A DNA stretch of 32,076 nt. It comes from Lentimicrobiaceae bacterium (GTDB taxonomy: Bacteria; Bacteroidota; Bacteroidia; Bacteroidales; F082). The notes under the pieces were generated by a model. That model was not told the DNA's origin. It did not search any database and worked only from the letters and a program-made list of their open reading frames with translations. Where the stretch lies: positions 1-32,076 of the forward strand of contig SUWU01000024.1 in NCBI GenBank assembly GCA_015061295.1, given 5' to 3'. Both the position numbers and the translations under genes were made by a program. Shown here piece after piece: positions 1-8,917 of this stretch. How positions within the stretch are numbered: the stretch's first letter is position 1; each line of letters starts with the position of its first letter.

Positions 1-3000
1 CTCAGCGTGAGCCGCTCCGTTTACGGTCCAAGCGTAGGTGTTTTCGTCGGAAGCAGGGTCAGCTGTGAAGGTGAGTGTGTTTCCGAAGCAGACGTTTCCG
101 GTAGAAGGCAACGATACAGTAGGTTTTTCGTTTATTGTTACGCTTATCTCGTCTTCTCCTTTGCAGGTGCCTCCTCCAACACTGACGAGGAGTTTGATAG
201 TCTTAGTGCCTGATTCGTCAAACGAATATGTGACGCTTTGTCCTGTGGCGTCAACTGCTTCATCTCCGTAAAGGTCCCATTCATAGGTGGCTCCTGTTAC
301 TTCTTTAGCTGTGAATGTTATTTCTTCGCCTTCGCATACGGCTGTGCCTTCTGTTGGTGATGTGATTTTAGCTTCAGGTGTATCATAAACTTTTATGTTT
401 AAAGTGAGAGGATCGCTTTCGCAAGAACCTCTTTTAACGACTAATGATGCAATATAATCTCCAGCAGCTGTGTATTGATGATTAGGCTGTTTTTCATTAG
501 ATGTTGGTGTTCCATCTCCGAAATCCCATATGAATTCATCGCCAGAATCAACGCCGTTTTCACCTGATATATAACTGCTTGAGAATTTTACCTCGTCATC
601 TTTGCATATCTCATATATCCCTTCAGCGTTAGGATTATAATCATCAGTGATGCCGTTTATTGCAGTGATGTCTATTTCATCTACCTTAGGCTTGCTGCTG
701 TATGTTACCTCCAATTTATGTGCATCGTAACAATCATCATTTACATTGGTTCTTGCTTCTACAATGATATATATAGTTCCGCTACCAGGTGTCGAAAATG
801 TTGTTAAGTCTGTTCCTTCTGCCGAAGCCTTTTTCTTGACGTTGTAGCATTCATTTGTTAAATCATGCCACCATTTGTAATATGCTCCAGGTACTGGGTT
901 TAATATCTCAAAAACTGCTGACTCCCCTTCACATGCTGGTTTTGTCATTATAAATTCAGCATCAGCTACTGGCGTTACATCGATGGTGAGTTCCTTAGGC
1001 TCGCTTGTACAACCATTTGCAGTTGTTACTGTCAATGTGACTACCTTTGTTCCTGTCGTTTCGAAACCATGTTCAGGATTTCTTTCTGTTGATGTCGTTC
1101 CATCACCAAAATCCCACAAAAAATCGTCGGTAGGTTCTATTGTTGTTCCATCACTTGTCGTGTAATTAAATTGTAGTTTTGATCGGCAAGGGTTCCATTG
1201 ACAGATTGTACCGCTGCTGCTACTACTTGCTACAGTCTTTCCATTATCTGGATCGATGGCAGAGATACTTTCTATTGACTTTTTAGGAAGTATTGTTACA
1301 GGCTCTGAGTGTCTAACAGTACAAGATCCATCATCTGTTAGAACGGTCATTTGTAAAGTGATAGTATGTGTGTCGACTGTGTGTATTGATTGTACCCATG
1401 TAGGTGCGTTTGCTGAAGGAAAAGTTCCACCACTCAATGACCACTGATATATAGCTCCTGTTATGGGGTTGTTAACTGTACATGTGAAATTTTCTCCAAA
1501 GCATGCAGGATTTGGTTCTATAGTAAATTCGGCACTATGGTCGCAGTCTGATATCACGACAGTTTTAGTGGCATTGCCATCGCATCCGTTGTGTGTTGCT
1601 GTCAGGGTTACGTCATAATTTCCTATTGCACTGAATGTATGTGTCCATGTGTTACTGCTTATTACTTGAGAGCCAGCAAATGCACTCGGACATTTCCAAG
1701 TGTAGGTATATTGAGGGTTGTAGTTTGTGATAGTAAATGTTACTGCTACGTGTGGTTTGCCAGGATTAGGATTGTATGAGAAGTCAACATCTATCCCTTT
1801 AATGGTGACGGTCTTTGTTATCACATCGGAGCAAGTTCCATTAGAAGCTGTCAAAGTTACGCTGTATGTTCCTGCTGTTGCAAAGGTATGTGTAGGACTT
1901 TTTTCTGTTGATGTTTCTCCGTCGCCGAAATTCCATGTGTAACTTGTTGCATTTGTTGAGTTATTGGTAAACTCAATTTTTTTTTCAGGACAGAGTGTCT
2001 CCCCATGGGAGAAATCTGCTGTAGGTTTTGCTGTTACTATTATAGTTTTTGCACCATTAAATTTATCTGTTGCACTTGCAGATATGGAATCACATATGTA
2101 TCCAGGTTTATAAGATGCTATCACACGTATGTATAATGTTCCTGTAAAACTTGGATCTGGTGTGTAAGTTATAGGAGAACCTTCTATCTTGTCTATAATT
2201 GTTCCATTATAACTATTAGTTCTAATTTCCCAATAATAATTTGTTTCTTCAGGGTTGGCTTGATTTCCTGTTAAGGTGAAAGATTCTCCTTGACATATAG
2301 TACTAGGACTGATATTAAAGTTTCTAGCCCCAATACTTGTTGGTATTTCTGGCTCTACCAACTCAAATACAATATTACCTTTTGGAGAATCGCCACCGAA
2401 ACTTTTCCACATGTTGAAAGTAGCTAACACATAGTTATATTCTTCATTTGGGTCGGCAGGGAAATCTATGGTGAAAGAACCATCGCTATATTGATAGTCA
2501 TAACTTAGAACATTGCTAACACCTGTTGTCGCATAAGTTAGGGCTAAAGGGTCTGCAGATTTAGGCACCCTAAAACATATATAATCTATGTTTGTTCCTT
2601 TTTCTCCAGGTGTTATTATTTTTGTTACTTTTATAGAGAATCCTAAAGGAGTAGTAGGCTCTATATAAAACCAGGTGGGTGCAATGAGGTCATAGTTGTT
2701 GCCATCTTTTAAGTCAAAGTCTATGTTTGGATTCAACACATCAGCTTCATCAAAACCGTAGCCATTTTCATTCAGAGGATACGTGTAGGTATAAGTATCA
2801 TCAAAACATATCCTTTGAGCTTCTGCGTTTACATCGCCAACATAACCGGGGTTGTTCCGATACCGAGTTCTGTCGGAAACGCTATCGCTAATATATTCCT
2901 CAAAATGACTCGAGAGATATTTAATATTTGAAAATTGTTCGTTAATATTATTGTTAATATTAACATTGTTAGCATTAATATAAAATGCAGATAAAATAGA

Positions 3001-3030
3001 TAAAATAATGAAAAAGTAGATTTTTTTCAT
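1..3030 (-). CDS. Large secreted PKD-repeat protein, 3' end beyond window
   Basis: Frame opening at ATG 3030 stays open to base 1, giving 1010 codons with no stop. The N-terminus (MKKIYFFIILSILSAFYINA) is a signal peptide. The rest is a chain of Ig-like/PKD modules: clear PKD cores WNFGDGETS near residue 366, WDFGDGTTS near 639 and WDFGDGTPTS near 835, each followed by a T/S-rich strand ending in an xVTLTV-type segment. Cysteine-containing modules with the recurring pattern PxCxGExxxF lie between them. Such proteins in Bacteroidota are usually exported by T9SS and act as adhesins or cell-surface structural proteins; the sorting domain would lie beyond the left edge, so this is inference. A TAnnTTTG box lies about 30 bp upstream. 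The substrate or partner cannot be told. Confidence 0.9.
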   Translation of the reverse strand, partial: MKKIYFFIILSILSAFYINANNVNINNNINEQFSNIKYLSSHFEEYISDSVSDRTRYRNNPGYVGDVNAEAQRICFDDTYTYTYPLNENGYGFDEADVLNPNIDFDLKDGNNYDLIAPTWFYIEPTTPLGFSIKVTKIITPGEKGTNIDYICFRVPKSADPLALTYATTGVSNVLSYDYQYSDGSFTIDFPADPNEEYNYVLATFNMWKSFGGDSPKGNIVFELVEPEIPTSIGARNFNISPSTICQGESFTLTGNQANPEETNYYWEIRTNSYNGTIIDKIEGSPITYTPDPSFTGTLYIRVIASYKPGYICDSISASATDKFNGAKTIIVTAKPTADFSHGETLCPEKKIEFTNNSTNATSYTWNFGDGETSTEKSPTHTFATAGTYSVTLTASNGTCSDVITKTVTIKGIDVDFSYNPNPGKPHVAVTFTITNYNPQYTYTWKCPSAFAGSQVISSNTWTHTFSAIGNYDVTLTATHNGCDGNATKTVVISDCDHSAEFTIEPNPACFGENFTCTVNNPITGAIYQWSLSGGTFPSANAPTWVQSIHTVDTHTITLQMTVLTDDGSCTVRHSEPVTILPKKSIESISAIDPDNGKTVASSSSSGTICQWNPCRSKLQFNYTTSDGTTIEPTDDFLWDFGDGTTSTERNPEHGFETTGTKVVTLTVTTANGCTSEPKELTIDVTPVADAEFIMTKPACEGESAVFEILNPVPGAYYKWWHDLTNECYNVKKKASAEGTDLTTFSTPGSGTIYIIVEARTNVNDDCYDAHKLEVTYSSKPKVDEIDITAINGITDDYNPNAEGIYEICKDDEVKFSSSYISGENGVDSGDEFIWDFGDGTPTSNEKQPNHQYTAAGDYIASLVVKRGSCESDPLTLNIKVYDTPEAKITSPTEGTAVCEGEEITFTAKEVTGATYEWDLYGDEAVDATGQSVTYSFDESGTKTIKLLVSVGGGTCKGEDEISVTINEKPTVSLPSTGNVCFGNTLTFTADPASDENTYAWTVNGAAHAE

Positions 3031-3059
3031 TTCCGGAAAATTTTAAACGTTTAAGCAGG

Positions 3060-3067
3060 CAAAAATA
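3060..3067 (-). promoter_or_regulatory. Bacteroidota -7 box for the PKD protein gene
   Basis: Read on the minus strand this is TATTTTTG, matching TAnnTTTG, about 30 bp before the ATG at 3030. No good -33 TTG is found 19-21 bp upstream. A short inverted repeat (GACAA/TTGTC, 3069-3080) sits just upstream of the box. Confidence 0.45.
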
Positions 3068-3213
3068 AGACAATTTTGTCGAAAAAGAAAAGTTTTTCAA
3101 CAAAAAAATAGAAAAAAGTGTTAATAACTTTTTATATCAACAAAATCAGTATTGAAATTGTTAAAATATTATTTGAAATATAATAGGGGAGAGATTACAA
3201 ATCTAATATTATG

Positions 3214-3789
3214 TTATTTTAATTTTAGAAATTCTATCAATTTTTGTGTTGCGATACCTCTATGTGATATTTTATTTTTTATTTCTAATGGCATCTCGGC
3301 GAAAGTCATATCGTAACCATCAGGAAGGAATATAGGGTCGTAACCGAAGCCTTTTTCGCCATGTTGTTCCTTTGTTATGATGCCATTGACGATACCTTCG
3401 AATGTATATTGTCTGCCATCTAAGTTAAGAGCAATAACGGTTCTAAATCTGGCTTTTCTGTTTTCAATATCTTTCAGAGCATCTAATAGCTTTATAACAT
3501 TATCTTGGTAGCTACAATTTTCTCCTGCGTATCTTGCGGAATATACACCTGGTGCTCCATCGAGAGCTTCAACTTCCAAGCCGGTGTCATCAGCGAAACA
3601 GTTGATATTATAATTGTTAGTTACAAAATTGGCTTTTATTATAGCATTGCCTTCTAAAGTGTTGGCATCTTCTATGATGTCGGTGTGGCAATTGATGTCG
3701 TTTAATCCTAAGATGTTGTATTCTTTTAAGATTGCACGTATCTCTTCAAGTTTATGTGCGTTGTGTGTTGCAAAGACTAAATCTTTCAT
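3214..3789 (-). CDS. rdgB: Non-canonical purine NTP pyrophosphatase (RdgB/HAM1)
   Basis: 191 residues from ATG 3789. HAM1/ITPase family enzymes hydrolyse dITP, XTP and ITP to the monophosphate in the cytoplasm and keep deaminated purines out of nucleic acids. The family signature is complete: [12 protein letters not shown] at the N-terminus (nucleotide-binding strand), [20 protein letters not shown] in the middle, GYDPIF, and the closing KNKISHRG. An upstream ATG at 3822 would add 11 residues and overlap ung; the family normally starts just before the FATxN strand, so 3789 is preferred. It follows ung by 20 bp on the same strand, so the two probably form a small DNA/nucleotide-quality operon. 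Confidence 0.93.
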   Translation of the reverse strand: MKDLVFATHNAHKLEEIRAILKEYNILGLNDINCHTDIIEDANTLEGNAIIKANFVTNNYNINCFADDTGLEVEALDGAPGVYSARYAGENCSYQDNVIKLLDALKDIENRKARFRTVIALNLDGRQYTFEGIVNGIITKEQHGEKGFGYDPIFLPDGYDMTFAEMPLEIKNKISHRGIATQKLIEFLKLK

Positions 3790-3809
3790 ATTATTATGTT
3801 GTTTGAGTT

Positions 3810-4490
3810 TTATAATTTCCAATCTATTGGTTCTATGCCTTTATTAATGAGGTATTCATTTGTTTTAGAAAAATGATGACATCCGAAGAATCCTCGTGAT
3901 GCGGATAGGGGAGAAGGGTGTACTGTTTTTAGCACAAGATGTTTGCTGTTGTCGATGAGTTTCTCTTTTGCTATCGCGTAGTTGCCCCACAATATAAACA
4001 CGAGGTTCTCTTTGTTATCTGATAATGCTTTTATTGCTGCATCTGTAAATGTTTGCCATCCTATTTTTGCATGTGATCCTGCGTTATTAGCTCTTACAGT
4101 TAGTGATGCGTTGAGAAGAAGCACGCCTTCTTTTGCCCATTTCTCTAAATTTCCTGTTGAAGGAATCTCCATGCCAATGTCATCTTTTAGTTCTTTGAAA
4201 ATATTTTGAAGACTCGGCGGTTTCTGTATGTTGTCAGGAACAGAGAATGCTAAGCCATGAGCTTGCCCTATGTTATGGTAGGGATCTTGTCCTAATATAA
4301 CAACTTTTACTTTATCGAAAGGTGTTAGATTGAAAGCGTTGAAGATGAGTTTCGACGGCGGATAAACGATATAATGTTTTTTTTCTTCTACAAGAAATGA
4401 CTTTATCTCGGTAAAATATGGCGATTCAAATTCTTTTTTTAGAACTTCATACCACTTATTTTCTATTTCAGGTTTCTTAATAATTGTCAT
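3810..4490 (-). CDS. ung: Uracil-DNA glycosylase, family 1
   Basis: 226 residues from ATG 4490. It removes uracil from DNA as the first step of base excision repair. The water-activating motif GQDPYH lies at about residues 67-72 (Asp69 catalytic). The uracil-binding [10 protein letters not shown] stretch and the DNA-intercalating loop [11 protein letters not shown] follow in the right order. The length fits family 1 UDG. An in-frame ATG at 4547 adds 19 residues (MQRNDFFIELCILSEIFFS) that look like read-through of the leader and not like UDG, so the internal start is chosen. A possible minus-strand -7 box lies in the 91 bp shared with the divergent lipoprotein gene. Confidence 0.94.
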   Translation of the reverse strand: MTIIKKPEIENKWYEVLKKEFESPYFTEIKSFLVEEKKHYIVYPPSKLIFNAFNLTPFDKVKVVILGQDPYHNIGQAHGLAFSVPDNIQKPPSLQNIFKELKDDIGMEIPSTGNLEKWAKEGVLLLNASLTVRANNAGSHAKIGWQTFTDAAIKALSDNKENLVFILWGNYAIAKEKLIDNSKHLVLKTVHPSPLSASRGFFGCHHFSKTNEYLINKGIEPIDWKL

Positions 4491-4581
4491 AGAAAAAAAT
4501 ATTTCAGATAATATACAAAGTTCGATAAAAAAATCGTTTCTTTGCACATGAATAGAAAAAATAATTTAATTAAATAAAGAG

Positions 4582-4710
4582 ATGAAAAAATTAGTCATTT
4601 TAATAGTCACAATGTTAACGATAGGATTAGCTTTGACTTCTTGCAGTACCTCTGGTTCATGTCCTGCTTATAATACATATGATCAATATCAGATAGAGAA
4701 TATGTATTAA
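4582..4710 (+). CDS. Small lipoprotein, 42 residues
   Basis: ATG at 4582 and TAA at 4708-4710 encode 42 residues: a lysine start (MKKL), a hydrophobic stretch, and a lipobox LTSC at residues 18-21, so the mature peptide starts at Cys21 and is only about 22 residues (CSTSGSCPAY then a Tyr/Asn/Gln-rich end). This is the form of the tiny Bacteroidota outer-membrane lipoproteins with an SCSTxxxCPAY head. Function is unknown. A near-match -7 box (TTTCTTTG, 4537-4544) lies upstream, the gene is divergent from ung, and a strong hairpin terminator lies 25 bp downstream, which supports real transcription. Confidence 0.7.
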   Translation: MKKLVILIVTMLTIGLALTSCSTSGSCPAYNTYDQYQIENMY

Positions 4711-4734
4711 TTTTTAGAACGTAGTGTTCTTATA

Positions 4735-4776
4735 AAAAAATAAGCGTCGAGTGTTATCATTCGACGCTTATTTTTT
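4735..4776. terminator. Bidirectional intrinsic terminator
   Basis: A 16-bp perfect arm pair (4735-4750 with 4761-4776), extended by GTG/CAT to a TTAT loop, with an A-run on the left and a T-run on the right. It sits between the convergent ends of the small lipoprotein gene (plus) and the 1065-residue gene (minus), so it can serve both. Confidence 0.9.
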
Positions 4777-4790
4777 AATATGATTACAAT

Positions 4791-7700
4791 TTAGTAAACT
4801 AAAATCTTCGATGTCTTTGATGTCTCGCCTGCTTGAACCTTGATGATATATGTTCCAGCATTGAGATTGCTGACGTTAAAGTTTACGTTATGTGAACCTT
4901 GTGAATATTTTCCTAATGAAACATTGCTTACCATGCGACCTGATAAGTCGTAGATCTGATATGTTACATCAGATGTGTTATCTAAATCGAACTTGATATA
5001 AGCGTTGTCAGTCATAGGATTTGGATATATGTTCAATCCTAATGTCTTAGCTGAGATGTTTTCTTCAACATCGAGGTCGCTATTATCAAGTACTACATAG
5101 TTTTCACATTTATATAAACCTTTACCATATGTTGCGGCATAGATGATGCCTTCGTTAAAGACGCCAGGGTAAATTGTAGTTATTGTATCACCGACTTCGT
5201 CTTCTAAATATTTATAAAGGTCGCTGTGATTTTCTACAATCTGTTGTTTAAGATCCATAACAGGAATGTTGTTTAATCCATTTAAAGTCCAGGAGCTTCC
5301 ATCTGTTGTTGTGTAGATACCTTTTTCAGTACCTATTATTATTCCATTGCCTGATTTGTCGATGACGCTTGAATATACAGGCATTTTTTGAAGGTTACCT
5401 TGGATAGATTTGAAGGTATTACCGCCGTCTTCTGAGTAGAATACATAATCGTTGTTTCCGTAGTTACCTAATGTTACAAGTACATTGTTATTGTTTTGTG
5501 GGTCGATGGAAATGCTTGTGATAGCCTGTCCGTTGAATGCTGTTGCATCTATTTCACTTGATGAGATGAGACTTGCTATAGGATCTGTACCAGGGATTAG
5601 AGTAGAGTCTAATTTGATATCTGTTTGCATCCATACTGTATCGACAACAAGTGTTGAATCTATGATAACTTCTGTATGAACTGTGTCACCACCGATGATA
5701 GAATCGACGATAATTTTGTCATATATGTATGATGAGTTCCATTCAACGCTAGTGTCAGGGATAGAATCGAATGTATATTCATACTTATCTTCTGTTCCTT
5801 CTTGTCCTTCTACAGCTAACATTGTAGTTGCATCTGTAAGGCCTTCATATTTATATAGTTTGCCATCGAGTGTTCCAACGTAAGCAACGTCACCATTGTT
5901 GGAAATTGTAATGACATTAGGAGAGCTTGTTAATGTTGCTATCTTCCACCAATCAACCTTTTCATTGAATTTCAATGCGTCTCTTGTTATATATAAGTTG
6001 ATGTTCTTACTGGTATTCTTTTCTTTTGCTGATGTGATAAATGTTGATGATATAACGTCTTGAACCTCAATAGAGTCGCCTGGAACTAAGTCTTTTGTGA
6101 GGATAAATTCAAATGGATAATCACCATTTAAACTATAAGCAACTAAAGTGTCACCAACATTGTATGTTATTGTGTCGGTGTTATAGAACATAACATTATC
6201 TATAGCTTTAATATCGTTATAGTTTTCATATAATGCGATAGGAGTTCTAAAAGTACCTTGTGCATATAAATAAGGTGCATTTTCTGTTGCAGAATATGAG
6301 AAGTTTTCTTTGTCGTAGTCGTTACCTGATGTTTGTGTTCTAAAGATCGATGTTCCTATGCTGTGACCGCCTGTCACTGTGATGAACATTGCATTAGGAT
6401 TAATGGTTGATATAGCGCAAGGTCCACCTGACATTGTATAGTTGAATGAACCATATGTTGCAGAAGCATCAGTACTTGTTTGGTCGTTAGGGAAGATGGC
6501 GCTACCTGTACAAACATCATTTAAAGTAGGATCGCCAATGACCTTTATTGTTCCGTGATCTAAACTTCCGCCAATTACAGTGGTGTTACCTGAGTGAGCA
6601 ACGTTGAACATTCTTGCTACTGAAGTATGGTTCTCGCTGTCAGCAAAGTAACGATTTTTACCTTCAAAAGTATAACCGCTATTAGAATTGTATTTACCTT
6701 GGAAGATACCGCCTTCGCTGCCGATGAAGAACTCATTTGCATTGTTAGGATTGAAAGCGATGTTTTGGATACCTGTGTGAACATATGAATAATTATACAT
6801 GTAGGTACCACCTGAGTTTGAAATTTGGAAACCATTACCGCTTGATATCTTCTCAACTCTGTATATACCGCTATTTGTGTTGTCTTCTAAAACCCATAAG
6901 TCAGCACCACCAACTAATATTTTCTTAGGGTTATTAGGATAAACTATGAGAGCATGATCTAATAAACCATTTGAACCAAACAAGTTATAGAGATTCGTTA
7001 TCTCATAAGCAACTTTCCATTCTGATGTTTCACTTGTGAAATTGTCTGTGTAATAAATTCTACCTGTTTGGTATGTTGTTGTGTCTGATTTGTTCTTATC
7101 GATATAAGCTACATAAATATAATCAGGGTTGGATGGAGATGCTGCAATAACTTTGTATGATGTGTTTGCAGGCAACATGTTGGTTTCATTATTTGTAATG
7201 ATACTTGTCTCTTGGCTTTCTGGGTTGTATGTGTGAATGTTGTTATCAACTAATGCTAAGACTATGCCTGTTTTGTTAACTTCAACGTTGTAAGCAACGC
7301 CTTCCATAACTAAGTTCCAGTTTTCACCATCTGTTGTTACAAACAGACCTTCTGATGTGGCTGCATATACTGTGTTTTCGTAAACAGCAAGGTCATTGAC
7401 AAAGGTCCATTCAGATGTGCCGTTCATTTTTTCAAAAACATTACCATCTGTTGATTTGTAGATACCTTCACCTTGGAAACCTGTTGAATAGTTGAGGTCA
7501 TTTAAACCATTTTGATTTTGAGCACTACGACCTTCACCTGTACCGACATACAAATCCCCTTTTTGTGTTTGTACCATAGAACTGACCATCATATTATCGC
7601 TTATGGATTTCCATGTGATACCGCCATTGGTAGATTTGAGAATACCGCCACCCATTGTTCCGATATAGATTGTTTGGTAGCTGGCATCGTTCTTATCATA

Positions 7701-7988
7701 AACGATAGCTCTTGTTAATGAACCATAATTGTCGGGTCCTAATGATGTCCAATTTAAACTTTCTTCTCTTGATTGTGACATTGATGAGTTATCGACTAAC
7801 CATGCTGGATCAATTAATCCTGTCTCTTGATTGGCACGAATGCTCTTCATAAATGATTCAACTGTAGCTTGCGAAGCTCCTCTTGGATTATATTTTCCAG
7901 AATCACCATTTGCATTAACTACAAAGCTGGTTTGTACTAAGACAATGATTGTCAAAAACAAACTAATTGGTAAAAATCTTTTTTTCAT
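4791..7988 (-). CDS. T9SS-exported BNR/beta-propeller-like surface protein
   Basis: 1065 residues. A signal peptide covers residues 1-27 (MKKRFLPISL... to VNANG). BNR/Asp-box-like turns recur: KSTNGGITW (118-126), KSTDGNVF (178-185), TTDGENW (218-224), then SEDGGNTF and TTDGSSW late in the protein, as in sortilin/VPS10-like or sialidase-like propellers. The last ~85 residues (from about 980) are a T9SS type A sorting domain: LNIYPNPMTD, YQIYDLSGRMV, LNAGTYIIKVQAG and KTSKILVY. Known T9SS cargo is cut after sorting and released or fixed to the surface. An insert near 740-800 repeats Asp-Ser...Asp-Thr units. No catalytic residues can be assigned, so enzyme activity is not claimed. It has its own promoter and ends at the two-way terminator. 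Confidence 0.88.
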   Translation of the reverse strand: MKKRFLPISLFLTIIVLVQTSFVVNANGDSGKYNPRGASQATVESFMKSIRANQETGLIDPAWLVDNSSMSQSREESLNWTSLGPDNYGSLTRAIVYDKNDASYQTIYIGTMGGGILKSTNGGITWKSISDNMMVSSMVQTQKGDLYVGTGEGRSAQNQNGLNDLNYSTGFQGEGIYKSTDGNVFEKMNGTSEWTFVNDLAVYENTVYAATSEGLFVTTDGENWNLVMEGVAYNVEVNKTGIVLALVDNNIHTYNPESQETSIITNNETNMLPANTSYKVIAASPSNPDYIYVAYIDKNKSDTTTYQTGRIYYTDNFTSETSEWKVAYEITNLYNLFGSNGLLDHALIVYPNNPKKILVGGADLWVLEDNTNSGIYRVEKISSGNGFQISNSGGTYMYNYSYVHTGIQNIAFNPNNANEFFIGSEGGIFQGKYNSNSGYTFEGKNRYFADSENHTSVARMFNVAHSGNTTVIGGSLDHGTIKVIGDPTLNDVCTGSAIFPNDQTSTDASATYGSFNYTMSGGPCAISTINPNAMFITVTGGHSIGTSIFRTQTSGNDYDKENFSYSATENAPYLYAQGTFRTPIALYENYNDIKAIDNVMFYNTDTITYNVGDTLVAYSLNGDYPFEFILTKDLVPGDSIEVQDVISSTFITSAKEKNTSKNINLYITRDALKFNEKVDWWKIATLTSSPNVITISNNGDVAYVGTLDGKLYKYEGLTDATTMLAVEGQEGTEDKYEYTFDSIPDTSVEWNSSYIYDKIIVDSIIGGDTVHTEVIIDSTLVVDTVWMQTDIKLDSTLIPGTDPIASLISSSEIDATAFNGQAITSISIDPQNNNNVLVTLGNYGNNDYVFYSEDGGNTFKSIQGNLQKMPVYSSVIDKSGNGIIIGTEKGIYTTTDGSSWTLNGLNNIPVMDLKQQIVENHSDLYKYLEDEVGDTITTIYPGVFNEGIIYAATYGKGLYKCENYVVLDNSDLDVEENISAKTLGLNIYPNPMTDNAYIKFDLDNTSDVTYQIYDLSGRMVSNVSLGKYSQGSHNVNFNVSNLNAGTYIIKVQAGETSKTSKILVY

Positions 7989-8040
7989 ATCACCTAATTT
8001 AGATATTTATTACTTTTATATTTCAAGATGTTTAAGGGTG

Positions 8041-8071
8041 CTAAAATACTATAAATTTTGATTTCGTGCAA
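8041..8071 (-). promoter_or_regulatory. Promoter for the T9SS-exported protein
   Basis: On the minus strand, TTG (8069-8071), a 20-bp spacer, and TATTTTAG (8041-8048), one mismatch from TAnnTTTG. It implies a leader of roughly 45-50 nt to the ATG at 7988. Confidence 0.5.
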
Positions 8072-8080
8072 GAGATTTTT

Positions 8081-8104
8081 TGTAAAAAAAACATTTTTTT
8101 TACA
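8081..8104 (-). terminator. AT-only inverted repeat after the bat operon
   Basis: TGTAAAAAAAA and TTTTTTTTACA pair around a 2-base centre about 30 bp downstream of batE. It could end the operon, but a hairpin with one G-C pair per arm is weak and it may simply be an A/T tract near the next promoter. Confidence 0.3.
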
Positions 8105-8134
8105 CTTATCTCAAAAGTCAATAAATGATATTGC

Positions 8135-8911
8135 TTAGTATCTAATGATTGTCGATGATGGTAGCCATCCGATGCTTCCATTGGCTATCTTTATCTTGTT
8201 CCAATCGTCGGTCTGATCAAGTATCTTTACCTTCGAACCTTCATGAAGTACAAATAAATCTACACTTGTCTCTGATGGTGAACTTTTAACAGTTATTGTT
8301 GGACTTATGATAATGCCCTCGTTATGTGATGTGTAATAGTTATATTTCTGTATCGAGATGGTGAAACTGCATATTGTGAGGATTATGAATGTTATACCTA
8401 CAAAAAATGTTACTTTCCTCATGGCTTTACTTTTGGCTGTGATGTATAAAAATACTATCAACAGAAGTAAAAAGAATATAACAATTGTTATGATTGCCCA
8501 TGTGTTTAAAGTGAAATTATCACTGATATTATTCCACCAGTTTTTTAGAAAAAATTCGGGTATTGGTTCTATCTTATCTGTAATAAACATCTGAGCTATC
8601 TCTATGTTGTGTTTTGTGTCTTCGTTCTGAGGGTCTAATTTCAACGATTTCTCGTAATATAAAATAGCTAATGGATAGTTCCTTAATTTATAATATGTGT
8701 TCCCAAGATTATAATATAATTCTGCAGATGAGTATCCTTTGTTGATGATGCTTTCATATACGACTGCAGCAGAGTCGTAAGCGTTATTGTTGTATAATGC
8801 GTTGGCTTCTTGAAGTAATGTCTCTGGATTTTGAGCTTTTACCTCTGAGAATAAGGTGCCTACAAATATTATTGCAATAAGGCGTATTGTTATGTTTATC
8901 TTAGATCTCAT
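8135..8911 (-). CDS. batE: BatE: TPR and SH3-type membrane protein
   Basis: 258 residues. Signal peptide 1-26, two to three TPR units at about 30-105 (AELYYNLGNTYYKLRNYPLA, then LDPQNEDTKHN), membrane spans at about 138-158 and 166-188, and a bacterial SH3-like domain at about 197-258 ending GWLPSSTI. This domain order is that of BatE, the last gene of Bacteroides-type aerotolerance operons. It presumably helps the BatA/BatB complex in the periplasm by protein-protein contacts. It starts 6 bp after batD and no gene of the operon follows it. The molecular job of Bat proteins is not settled. Confidence 0.85.
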   Translation of the reverse strand: MRSKINITIRLIAIIFVGTLFSEVKAQNPETLLQEANALYNNNAYDSAAVVYESIINKGYSSAELYYNLGNTYYKLRNYPLAILYYEKSLKLDPQNEDTKHNIEIAQMFITDKIEPIPEFFLKNWWNNISDNFTLNTWAIITIVIFFLLLLIVFLYITAKSKAMRKVTFFVGITFIILTICSFTISIQKYNYYTSHNEGIIISPTITVKSSPSETSVDLFVLHEGSKVKILDQTDDWNKIKIANGSIGWLPSSTIIRY

Positions 8912-8917
8912 GATTAA

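Noticed and set aside
38..1942. Several plus-strand frames of 60-77 codons
   Set aside because: They lie opposite the continuous minus-strand PKD gene and their peptides are low-complexity shadows without start signals.
4490..4547. Longer ung start at 4547
   Set aside because: The added residues do not look like UDG and would use up the promoter region shared with the lipoprotein gene.
8081..8104. AT-only palindrome as a confident terminator
   Set aside because: Kept only at low confidence: nearly all A-T pairs, and such runs are expected by chance here.
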